A stretch of 64,000 nucleotides of DNA, taken from the NCBI RefSeq assembly GCF_000226095.1, contig NC_016472.1, forward strand, positions 4,774,001 to 4,838,000. The letters run 5' to 3'. Source of the stretch: Thermothelomyces thermophilus ATCC 42464 (lineage: Eukaryota; Ascomycota; Sordariomycetes; Sordariales; Chaetomiaceae). This document shows, piece by piece, positions 32,164 through 43,254 of this stretch; within the stretch, counting starts at the first letter, position 1, and each line of letters starts with the position of its first letter. The notes under the pieces are model-generated. The model was given only the letters and a program-made list of their open reading frames with translations, had not been told where the DNA came from and searched no databases. Both the position numbers and the translations under genes were made by a program.

Positions 32164-35100
32164 TGTTGATGCGGGGTCGAAGTCACCGCGGCCTGGGGGA
32201 CGCTTAATGCACGACGAGGACAAAGCTTTCTGGTCGTGCGAGCGGCTCGGAGCCCTCGTGGCTCGGTGAACGGCAACCAGTAATGGCTTGCTAAACCTTG
32301 AGGTGCCTGGCCAAGGTCAGGCGATGTCCGGAGAGGCCAATACAACCTCCCCGCACTGATGGAATGCTGAGGTGTCGAGGCCCAAAGGGGAATCAGCAGA
32401 AAGCCTGAACCTGAGTCGGGCGATGGTTGGCGAGTCGAATTGATCGAGAGACCCAAGTCAACAAACGAACTGTCTCTGGCAGAGGCGGAAGCGGATCGGG
32501 TGCTCGCGGGAACAAGACTCGGGCGAACAGCCACTCGACCTCTGTTGCCGGTTTCCAAGAGCGATTCGTTCGGGTTCGAGGGATCGCGCGTGTGACGACT
32601 TTCTGAAGCGAGAAGGCTGCGAAGTGATGCAAACCAAAGGAGGTGGGAAGGAGGGCAAAGGGCAAACGCCGCGGGAAGATGGTACTGCAAGCACTATTCT
32701 GCTCTGCAGTAACCGGAACGAAGCCTCACGTCGACGGACAACCGAACGCCCTCGCGACCGACCTCTAAGAAGAGCGTTGGATGCAGAGAGGGCAGAAGGC
32801 TGCAGATGCGAGTGAGGGGTGGGTAGGAGAAGAAAGGAAGAAAAAAAAAAGTGTGCTGGCGGGATATGCGGAAGTGCTTCCCAAGGCGCGGAGTGGATGA
32901 GAATTGTGTGTGGGTGGAATAAATTTTTCTCGGTCCTCAGGCTCTGCTAACAGAATGGTGGAGATAGAGCCCGGGACCTAAACATTTGGCTTTTGTCCGG
33001 GTGCCCAGCGCTGTGTACTGTGTAGTTTTTCGGAGCGGAGGGGCCGGCCCAGAAACTGTGGGGTAACGTAACGGGTTTTGCGCGAATATAAATCGGTTAA
33101 GCCAGTTCTCGGTGGTTTGCAGCAGGACTGGAACCCGAAAAAGAGAAGAGAAGGCAAAGAGTTCCGGATGATACAGGCCAGGAAAATGGCCTATGGACCG
33201 AACGTGATGTAATCCAGGCGTTGTTTTCAATTCTTTTCGCTGCCCTGTTGAGGTCTCAGGTTCCGGATTGGCGGCTGCCTACCCTACTACATACTATAAT
33301 ACATTCAGGCTCGCTCAGGACGGCGGGGTCGGGAACAAGAGCTCCCATGTGGGCCGCGACCACCACAATCCGAACTGCCCTACGACAGTCCTTCGTCGGT
33401 GTTGTGTTCCCGCCCTAGGGTGTTGATGGCAAAACGGCTGTGTCTCGCACGACATGAGATGGAACTAACACCCTGCAGGCACGCGGCACAGGCAACTACG
33501 AGACTAGAGCCCAAACCAATCCACCTAATGTTGTTTGTTGCAGCTCTCTTGCGGACCCGGAGATGCCGCCAACCAATTCTGGTGTTCTCTTGGCCTGGTT
33601 GCAATGTGCCGGGGAATTCTTTGGCTGCGTGACGATTTTCTTCCTGCTCTTTTGTCCCGGACTGGGGTCCATCATCTCGGCTGCAGACAATGCCACAGAC
33701 GCGCCCACTGATCTCGCAGCATCTTTGGCAAACACGAGTGGGCAATCATCAGTGTAGCCAAAGTCGCCTCGTCGCCTCATATCCTGGATTCGGGCTTTTG
33801 GGTTGCACGATACGAGACGATTCTTTGCTCTTTTCCAGTATGTGCCGAAGTGTAAAACTGGAACATACCCAAGCCTACAAGGACTATGACTAGAGAAGCT
33901 TCCGCAAACGCCAGGTAGCAAAGGTCACTACTTGGTGCTAGTTGGTTAAGTCAGCATCTACCTCTCTTAACATAAGCTGGTAGCTAGGTAGCTCCGGTAT
34001 TCGACCGAAGGCAGCAAAGTTGGCACGTGGTAACCTGAAGAACATTGTTTAGTAAAGCAGTCGTAGTAACCAAGCCGTACTTGCCCAGCTTCCATCGAAG
34101 GCTGTTATTGACCACCCCGTCATTCTGTACATTGCCCACATGCCGAAGATACCTCTGGCGGGTAGTGTCTTCGTCAGAAGTCCTCTCGTAGGTACCTTAT
34201 ATACATGTAAGAAACTTGACCCACAACACTGCTCCTGTGATCCTTAACGGAAAGATATCTGTCTTCTAATTCCAGGAACGTACTTTGTGCTAAGGACCTG
34301 CGTACTACCAGACACAGGCACCTGCACAGTAATCTGAAATATCCACCTCTTGAGTCGTATCAGTTAGTGATGTGCTGTCTTTAAGAGCAATTTAGTCATG
34401 TACGCTATCATTTTGGGAATTTGCGTTTAAATTAACCTACATTGCATGCTTCAACATGGTTGGGTCCAATTGTTAACGACCGTCGTATCGAAGTCGTCTA
34501 GAAGTAATGAGTGGTTGCACTACGTCTTAAAGAGGGACCTGCCCGAGATTAGTGACGGGGCGTTTTGCGAGACCTTCCGTCGGTCGGGATGTAGTGGGTC
34601 GGCCAAGGCGGGGCTCCAACTCACACACCTCCCAGCGTTAGTGTAGAAGACTTGAAAATGAAGGCCAGGCATCCAGAATGGCGTGGTAAAAGTGGGTTTG
34701 TGTTGAAAAGGTCGATTTCTTCAAAGGAAGGGATCAATATCCAGTTCGTCGATCTTCCTTGCATAAATGAACTATGCTTCGGCCTCTCTTGTGTATTAAT
34801 GCGTGAAGGGAATTTCACTCGGAATTCGACTGAAGATACATACACTATTCACTGTTCCTTTCCTTATTTCTGTCGCCTCTTCCTTTCATATATTTCTCGC
34901 TTCTTGCATCCCGAGTGCAAAGTTTTAGCCCGCTTTCCATTATCAATGGAATGCCCTTGTCGCGAATGGAGAAAGTTCGGCGGAAGAGGAAGAATAAAGG
35001 AAAGAGAGAAAAATCATCACAAGCCTCTCATAGCCTACGAAACCTCTACGCCACAGGGCTAGAGTGGCACCTCCTGCATTTCCCTCCAATATCATCCTTC

Positions 35101-35632
35101 CATTGACTGACTGCTCTGCGCGAATGAGCTTGCGGCTCGTGGTCGATGCAAGATCCACGATCTGCTTCTGCAACTCGCCTGGTTTATGCCACCTCGACTT
35201 GGGAAAGCGTGCCCCGACGCCACGCGCGGTTATTCATCAGGGGCATTTCCCTCCCAGGTGTTTATTCGTATCTTACGCTCATAAGGGTGTTCGTGGCTCA
35301 CGAGAACATTGAAAGGATCGTCTATAGAGCGTTCTTGAAGCGTCCCGCTCTTATGGTCTGATGTGCCGGGCCGGGCCGGGCCTTGCTACCTTTATGCTAG
35401 ATTCAAAGTGACGCAAAGGCAGTCGTCTGGTAATGGAGGCCGAAAAGACTAACACTCAAATGCGCTGGGTCGCGAAGTCCACTACTTACGAGGTTCACGA
35501 GGTTCATCACCCTTAAAGTCTGGTTGGCTGTGAGAAGCAAATCGCCCGACAAGATATGCAGAGAGCACACCAGCCGGTGTTGACTATACATCATTTTCTG
35601 AGCCGGCCATACCCCATGTCCCCTGTCTCTCA
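32164..35632. other. Gene-poor spacer (about 3.5 kb)
   Basis: The left part (32164 to about 33000) is the probable promoter and leader of the La-motif gene. 33900-34450 is noticeably richer in A/T than its surroundings but has no recognisable element or coding frame. The last few hundred bases are the SFT2 3' flank. No gene is supported. Confidence 0.4.
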
Positions 35633-36836
35633 TCACCCCGTCATCCAGGCTGCTGCCCTGCGGGCACCAAAACTGCTCACAAGGCGCAATCCGCTGGAGC
35701 CCATCGGGAAGTAGCTCACAAGGTACCATACCAAGGCAGCTAGCTGGGCGAGCCCGGCAAACAGTGTGAGAAGGGTGCTTTGAAGCTGAGAGAGGCTTAG
35801 CAACCGTGTCGGCCACAGCTCAAGCACGTGCAAACTTACACCGATGGAAAAGTATAAGGTCAGTCCGAGCGATCCAAAGTAAGCCGCTGTAAAAGGTAGC
35901 CGCGGGGTAGAGAGCAGATGTTGTAGGTAGGCCAACGGGCCCATGATGGCGGCGAACGACGACAGGAAAAGAATCGATCCTAAGGTCCATCTGCGGATTG
36001 AGGTTTAGTTAGCCTACAGCCGTCCCAACAACGTCCATGGCAGGCAGCGACGGCGCCACCGAAGGCAACCGTTCAAAGCCCAGCTCTCCCGAGACGCCCA
36101 GGAGGCCGCCTTCTTGCCAGCTCAGGGCATCTGACTGCTGGAATGAAAATGCCCCGAGTTTGAGCGGAGCTCCAGGAATGGGTTCCTATGCCCGCAATCG
36201 GATAACCCTAGAGCGCAAACTTACAGGACAACTAGCTTTCGCGGCCTGCCGAGAGAGATGACGGGGAACAGGGCGAAGCATATGACGAAACAAGCAAGAG
36301 CGCCCAGGTTACAGGCACTGAATATCAGCAGCCGATCCCATCGACTTACTGCGTCTTGCCGGTTAGTCTTTGTTGCCCGCAACAGGGCAGAGCAAATCTA
36401 GTTGAGAGAGAAGCTTGGAAGAACTGATTATCGAAGAGACAGCCACGAAGGTGTGGGGCACCTCAAGACATGGCATGCAGAACCGGCACATGTCCCGCAT
36501 TGTAAGGTCTGTCTGCAGGGGGAGGGGCAAGGCCCTTGGGCTGGAAACTAAACAAAGACATGCGGGCGTTGGAGGGAGGGGGGAAGGTCGGGATGGAAAC
36601 AGAGTTGACTCACAGGCAAACCACCCTTCCTCCTCTTCGCGGCGGGTTGGGGCTGGCAAAGGCGCCCCTGCGCCCTCGGTTGTTGGAAGTTGGACATAGC
36701 CACGGTCGCGAAATGGGTTGAGGGATTGAAGAGATGACAGGAAACCACGCTGTGGGGTTGTGGTTACTGGGAAGTCCGTATTACGTCGCGACCAGCCGAG
36801 GGAGTTGATTGAATCGCGAAACGAAGCCGATGCCAT
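35633..36836 (-). CDS. sft2: Golgi vesicle-transport membrane protein Sft2
   Basis: Four-helix membrane protein of the Got1/Sft2 family, which acts in retrograde fusion of endosome-derived vesicles with the Golgi. Four exons (36836-36614, 36348-36225, 35990-35840, 35785-35633) give 216 residues. Introns of 265, 234 and 54 nt have donors GTGAGT, GTAAGT and GTAAGT. Each junction rebuilds conserved sequence: EEEGWFALSRWDRLLIF, KLVVLWTLGSILFLSSF and TLYFSIGLQSTLLTL. The N-terminal cytosolic part (MASASFRDSINSLGWSRR, then GYVQLPTTEGAGAPLPAPTR) and the end YLVSYFPMGSSGLRLV are typical. Hydrophobic helices: SACNLGALACFVICFALFPV, the LGSILFLSSFAAIMGPLAYL segment, AAYFGSLGLTLYFSIG, and LLTLFAGLAQLAALVWYLV. 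Two of the introns are long for this window. Confidence 0.95.
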
Positions 36837-39800
36837 AGTAGGCCTGGTGTTGGCGCCCCCCGGGTGCTGCTAAGAAGGTCCCGCAAGGCTGATGAATACG
36901 GGGTGGGAATGCGTCGCCGGTCGTGTTTGAGGTTTCAATCGAAAAACCCGGTAGGCGTGACTAGGGTGGAGTGCGGGCGAGGTTAGGGGGCTCTGGTGAC
37001 CGCACAAGATGCCCAAATGGAAAGTGTAAAGAAAGAGCGAGACGGAGTTAAGTTGACAAGGTGGATCGACGGACGCAGAGCGGGCAGACGCTGCGATGAC
37101 ACAGATCGGTGCCGATGGAGGGACGGATGGGGAGGTGTAGTCGGCTGTTTGACACGGTCGTGGCTCGAAAAGTCATGCGGCGAGACTAGCCACACCCCCA
37201 AGTTGGAACGAAAAGGTCCGGCGCGACGTTCAGATGATTTCAGGATCTTGTTCGAAGGGTGTCGTGTCTGCCCAATACTCCTGCTGCTGCCTCCCAGCCT
37301 CTCCTCACTTTGCTCAGGTACGGTCGATTTCAAAACGGCTCGCTTCGCCGTCTCCACACAAAACTGCGATGTCGCTCGATGTGCTGCTGATATGGCACTC
37401 CCAAACGCTCTGGGAAGTGTGTCCAGATGATGCCTCGCAGACAGAGTTAATACTAGGAGACTAGGAAATCGGTTTTGCGGTTAACTTATCGCTTGCGCAA
37501 GCAGTTTGCGAACGGCATCCTGGCAGCCGACAGGTCGGGAGGGCACCCACTTCGGCGATCCTGCCCGAATGATTGGTCTCTGACAGCGCTGACCCACAAA
37601 GAGGTGATCACGGACCACTCAAGGATGGGTAGCATCCGGTTTGGGCGGGTTATTTTCAGACCCGCTCCACACTTTATTAGTGGTGTTTCGAGTTGCTCTG
37701 CAGAGTACGGAGTAATTCGTATGTACGGACGTACACTCCACACTGGAAGCACTCGGGGATCTGGCAGGCACGTGGAGACTCACTTGACTCTCTATCTCCT
37801 CAAATTACTACACAGATGAGCGCGGGTTACGGTGCGGTGATATATCGCGTTCCTGGGAGTCTTGGAGTTCGGCAGCGGCCATTAGCTAGCTGCGTTGGGT
37901 GAAAAGATAGACGGATCAAGCAGGACCCAGTGTCCCCAGGTAAAAGACGGCACCGAGGGGGTGCCTCTTGGTTCTTCTTCCTGCTTAGAGCTCCAAAGCG
38001 GCAGATTTTTGGCAGACTCGATACGTTAGCTCCAACGGTCGATGTTGGTTACGAGGGTTCTACCACCTAGGACGATCGGAGCTGGCGGAGGGCAAGGCAC
38101 GCACACCCATCCACATGCACCTCACACACCAGCCCACGAACCCACCTCCACGGTTCAAATCCATGTATCCCGTAGTTGCTTGGAGACGGCACATATCCGG
38201 TAGTTGATGAACGCACGATGCTGTGTATCACACGGGCTGGTCCCTTTCTTGCATCTGCATCGCTTTGTGGAGCTTGATGCCGGTACTTGCTCCAGGTGGC
38301 TGGCGGCTGGGGTTTGCACGCTGTTGGCCGACTCGTGTGACGGCTACGCTAGGCGTCCCGTCGTGCCCCGGTACGGTACCATCGGAGCTGGATTCCCAGA
38401 GACATTACGTATTTTCCTGCCGAGCCTAGAATGAATTGTGGCTGCGCGTCTCTCTTGGTGTGCCCTGGTGTCTCAGCTGCGAGTCACAATGGATGGGCTG
38501 GCAGACACACGCCCTTCTTTCTCGAACAAGTTTCGGTGAATCGCGGGTGAGCCAGGTGGGAACGGCCAAGGCTTACGACCGACTATTCCGTATTTCGCAG
38601 CACACCACTTTACATAGTAGGCCTCTTCGGAAGTCAGGCGACTTAGGTTGTGAGGGCCCTTGGAAGTTAACTCCATGGCGGGCGATATATGCCATGCAGG
38701 AAGTCCAGGACAAAGATAAAAGGGGCCTCGAGGGCCACATGCGCCCAGCATGTTTGGACGTGATCGCTCTGTTTTTTTTCGCAACTGCCAGATGTTGTCA
38801 GACTCAACACTCACCTTGAATCCTTTCATCACTGCCTCACTAGCTGAGCAAGCCGAATCCTGCAAGCACAGCAGCACGCGGTGACGTGCACATCCGGCAC
38901 TGCACCAAACACAGCAAACCAGAATCACTCATCCGCGTCTCGGCCGAGCCAAGAACTGCCAAATATCACGTTCAACAGTTCGGGTCCGTTACTGAAAACT
39001 GCCGTTTGGGTCTCTCGAGTCCTCCATCGTTGCTTTCCTCAACGCGCAGCAAGCCAACCTTTTCTATCTTACTACGTACTTACCTGACCATTCGATTACC
39101 CCTCCATCTCGCATTTCCGCGCTTTCAATCACCCCGACGTCCCGGCCCACCGGGTCATAGTCCGGCGACTGATTTGAGGCACTCAAGCTGGAGCTTCGCC
39201 ATCAGTCGCCTCGCTATCAGCAACGGTCAGGTCGTCAGGGTTTCACCACGAAGGACCTCGGAGGTGTGAAGTAATAGGTCTCAAGCCTGCCAGTTGAGTC
39301 GGTCCAAGCCAGACGGACCGCTTGTGATAGCGCCAGCCAATCAACGACCCAACTCGGATCACGGCCAGTCTCGCAACAAAAGAGGGGCACCTCAACCGCA
39401 CCCGTCTCCGACATATATCTCTCTTTTCTGCCTCTGTGCTTACCGCTTACCTTTCGTTCGTGCCAGCCATCCTCAAAGGAAAACTGGATGACGGCTCGGT
39501 CGATTGCTTGACACTCCTCATTGAGACGTTAAAGATTCGGTATCAGACACTACACTCGGGCCGCACCGAGTCGCCGGCTCCTTTCTACTCTTTCCTTGCG
39601 GATGCGCCCCTCATCCGAAATAGGCATTCCGTGAGCGCGAAGAGGTACTCGGCTTCCGCCGTTGGTTCCGCAGTTCCGTTATCGATACTTCACTCGATTG
39701 CATCACCTTTGTAACCCGGGTGCTGGGTTGTACCTTCAGGTTTCCTGCCATTCCCGGCTCTTTGTATTCCCTGAGCCGCTTCTGCTCGAGGAACAAACGG

Positions 39801-40964
39801 TTGTTTCCGCCGGCATCGGATTCGCCTGAGCGTTCATCCCAAACATCCAACGGCCCGCCTCAACCACCTTGCTGCCGCTACCTCTTGGGTTCAAACGCCA
39901 CGATCTCTCTCCGCTTCTCTGGGCTTCATAAGGCCCCACCCACGCCTCGTTCCTCCCCGCGGCTGGTTTCCCCGCCCCATTGCAGGAGTTGAACCATTTC
40001 CCGATTTCTCCAACTAGCCGCAACTTCCGAACGCTGCATCACGGGCCCTTCCAGGTTGCGATCCTGATTTTGGCAGCCCTCGATATAGGCTTTGGGTTTG
40101 CATTCCACCCTCCTACCAACATACCGGTCTTGCTCGCCTGTTTGCAGCCGGTAAAGAGAACAGCAAGGGCTTTTGCCCATTGACAATTTCCTGGATTCCT
40201 TTGTTGGGAACGCCTTATCTCATTGCTTTCCAAGAGCTGCGATCTGAAGGGGACTGTTTCCCGACCGGGTTAGCCGCTAAGATATTGTTAAGCCCCGGCT
40301 CTTCCCCACATCCTGCCCTCTTCGACCCTCTTCACCCTCGACGACTTGTCATATCTGCACAAGGCCGTCACTCCTCTCCAATCGAAACTGTGCGACACTG
40401 CGCAACTCAAAGAAACTGCAAAGAAGCCATTCCGGCTCCCATCATCCTGCGGCGAGTCATTGCACATTGTCCGTCGTCGACCGATCTCCGATCTGCGGCG
40501 CCGCCCATCCCGAGTCATTCTCGACCCGACCGCCGCTTCCCCCACTGTTTCTTCTCTGCCTGATGGAGAACGGCCCGACGCCAGCGAAACGAAGAGTCTC
40601 ATCACGTCGTTAGGTAGGTTGCCTTTTTTTCCCCCTCCCCCCATTTCTTATACCTTCTTCGTGTCTTTTTCCGTTCATTTATTTATTTCTTTTTTTTCTC
40701 TTGCTTTTCAACCCCACGTTGCTTCTCCAACTGAAGCGCGCACATGCTCATTCTTGCCGAACCCTATGTGGCATTCGCTCAGTTTCCCATAATGCCGAAC
40801 TAACACCGCACCCGATTGCCTTAGACTACCTGATACTGCGTGCGTTTTCGACCGAATATCAAGGTTTTTGTTCACCCACCTGCCTGGGCACCTCAGCGAC
40901 CAACAGTTGAAGCAGGCGTCCTCTGCAAGCGCCCTCTTTCCCCCTTACAGTTGAACTGGCGAAG
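36837..40964. promoter_or_regulatory. Long spacer: SFT2 promoter and extended leader of the Rtg3-like gene
   Basis: About 4.1 kb. The left end is the SFT2 promoter. 37706-37714 contains TACGGAGTA. From about 39000 to 40960 the plus strand is strongly pyrimidine-rich with many short upstream frames, as in long fungal 5' leaders. A likely leader intron ends at 40950 (CCCCTTACAG), with possible donors at 40609 (GTTAGG) or 40614 (GTAGGT). No independent gene is supported. Confidence 0.4.
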
Positions 40965-42456
40965 ATGGCGCAACACGGCTTCTCCATGAACGGGCATGGT
41001 GGGATCGACCCAAACGATCTAGCCATGACGGGCAATTATCAGGCGCCATTTCAACATAACTTCAATCACAACAATCCTTCGAATTTCTCGAGCGGCTCAG
41101 CGGGCTTTGGAGACGATGAACTCTTGGAGGGGCTGAACAGCCCGATCGAGGCTCCATCCGGAGTCCAGGACTTCGGTAACATGAACGATATGGGCGTCAG
41201 TTACTCTCACGGAGTATACGGCTCGCATCCGGGGCTGCCGATAAACCAGCAGTCACTGAATGGGTACTCGAGCACCCCGGATGGCGATCCGATCCAGAGC
41301 CCGTTTGCCCACAACTTTGCGTATCGGCAGATGGGGCACGCACAGTCCTTTGGTGCCCTTAAGTCACCACTCTCCTATGCGGGGTCACCTCTTGCGAATG
41401 CCGAGCTGAACGACAACAACGACCCAAATTTTCTGAGTGCTCAGGCCCAGGCACGCAACCGTCTCGCAAACGCCATGCAGCGCAAACCTTCGTCAACTGC
41501 CAGAGGATCTCTCACGCCCAAGTCGGCGGCGATGACTGGGATGACGGTCAATTCCGAATCAACCTTCGGAGCTCAGCCGATTAGAACAACGGGCGCCCAT
41601 CACGAAAAGTCGCATTCAGGTCAATGGATTCAGACACCTAACAGTCTTTCCTCATTCCCCGGTTCTGGATTCTCCTCCCCACTTCAGCAGGGCCTCCCCG
41701 GCAACCAAATCAATGACCTCATTCTGAAGGGCGGCGTCTCGATGCCCGCCAAGCTCGGTGCATCTTCGGCTGCCGCTGCGTCGACCCAAGAAGCGAGGCG
41801 CAAGCGTAGGCGCGAATCTCACAACCTTGTCGAGCGTCGTCGACGTGACAACATCAACGAGCGTATCCAAGATCTGAGCAAGCTGGTCCCGTTGCACCGC
41901 CTCGAGGACGAGAAAATTAGGAAGGCCATTCAGAATGGCACCCCACTCTCACCTACCCTTTCTGGCATCGGCGGTTCTTCGCAGGCAACTTCGGGTCTGG
42001 CAGGCCCTGGTGCACGACGGGCTGCGGGTGGAAGCGCAGGGAACATCACAACAGGCCTTCCCGTTGAGGACAAGGACAAAGGGCCGAACAAGGGTGATAT
42101 TCTCAATGGCGCTGTCAGCTGGACACGTGATCTTATGTGGATGCTGAACTTGAAGATTCAGCAGCAAGAGGAGCTTATCAATGCCCTCTACGAACGAGGT
42201 GGCCAGTTGCCTTTTGAGATTACCGATGATGAAAGGAGGATGCAAACCGAGCTTCTCGAGGCAATGGCCAGGATAGATGAGACTACCGGACAGGCTAAAT
42301 CGCTGTCGTACTCCCGCACGGCGGGATCTGGCCTGCGAGTACCGCATCACACCGACTATAGGGGCGAGCCCCTCAACAACAACAACAGCAACAACAGCAA
42401 CAATAGCAGCGGCACCAGCAACAACAATAACAACGGCGCCGGCGGCAGCAGAAGCG

Positions 42457-42489
<33 letters not shown>

Positions 42490-42653
42490 ACAACAACAAC
42501 GGAGTGGACCACGACTCGATCAGTCCGGGAGAAAACGGCAATGGAATGACGCACGATATGCTCGACAGTGGCGACTTTGTCGACTTTGAGGACGACGGCA
42601 GCGGAGATGTCTTTAGGGAGGAGGACGAGTTTGGTATGGATCTGACGGCCTAA
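40965..42653 (+). CDS. bHLH transcription factor with long loop (Rtg3-like)
   Basis: 562-residue nuclear protein. Basic region plus helix 1 at about residues 277-308: KRRRESHNLVERRRRDNINE, then RIQDLSKLVP, giving the H-E-R set that reads E-boxes. Helix 2 starts near residue 374: NKGDILNGAVSWTRDLMWML, followed by a Gln/Glu/Leu-rich helix (NLKIQQQEELINAL) that could extend dimerisation. The loop between helices is about 65 residues, far longer than usual; it stays in frame and shows no obvious intron. The arrangement resembles yeast Rtg3 (retrograde, TOR-linked signalling), but orthology is my inference. The N-terminus is rich in Asn, Gly and Ser. A second low-complexity tract of Asn and Ser is at nt 42376-42500. 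It may start further upstream through a leader intron (see findings). Convergent with NPR3. Confidence 0.82.
42376..42500 (+). repeat. Asn/Ser trinucleotide repeat tract in the bHLH gene
   Basis: Runs of AAC and AGC triplets encode Asn and Ser blocks with a Gly/Ala interruption. In frame, so length changes would be tolerated; probably polymorphic between strains. Confidence 0.85.
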
Positions 42654-43254
42654 TCAGAGACGGCTGGCCTCTGACTAGCATTTTCTTGCATTCTTCCCCC
42701 TTCCACTCGGGAGGTGCAAGGACCCCTATTTCCTTTAAGAATCTCGATCAAGGCTATGGTTTTGGCTCCGGGTTTGAGCCCCGCATTTGCATCAGCTTCG
42801 CAATTTCTGGAGGGTTATATAGCATATCAGGGGTCGTTTGGGCGCAGTCTGGTCACGGCGCGGTCGGGTTGTTCTGGGAGGTTCGTCAGCCGGGACATGT
42901 TTCCTGGCTTTCCGGTTATTCCTTACTTGGCAATGATACCTCGAGGACTGGGCGTAAGGACAGGACACTTTGGGCATTTCAACCTTTCATTCTTGGTTTG
43001 ACTTGGTTCCCAGCACTCTTATTGCTTTCAGGCATTGCCTTCTTTACGCATACGCATACATCCTTATTGGTAGCGGCCTGGGGTTAGCAGGCTCATGATA
43101 ATACCCTCTTCAATACACATGTGCATCGTTCAACTATTAGGAGAGCCACTGATCTGTTTGGCCATTTTTAACTTGCATATCATTGGCCCCTTCCATTATA
43201 TCCATGGTCTGCTGCTTGGGCTGACTTGTTTGCTGGGTTATTCACATTCTCTGC
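42654..43254. other. Convergent 3' region between the Rtg3-like gene and NPR3
   Basis: About 600 bp that should hold both 3' UTRs. No gene or repeat recognised. Confidence 0.5.

Noticed and set aside
33900-34450. Moderately AT-rich stretch as a second RIP-degraded repeat
   Set aside because: CA and TG dinucleotides are still common and no terminal repeats or target duplication are visible.
38145-38175. B-box-like GGTTCAAATCC on the plus strand
   Set aside because: Upstream 70 bases lack an A-box and acceptor-stem pairing.
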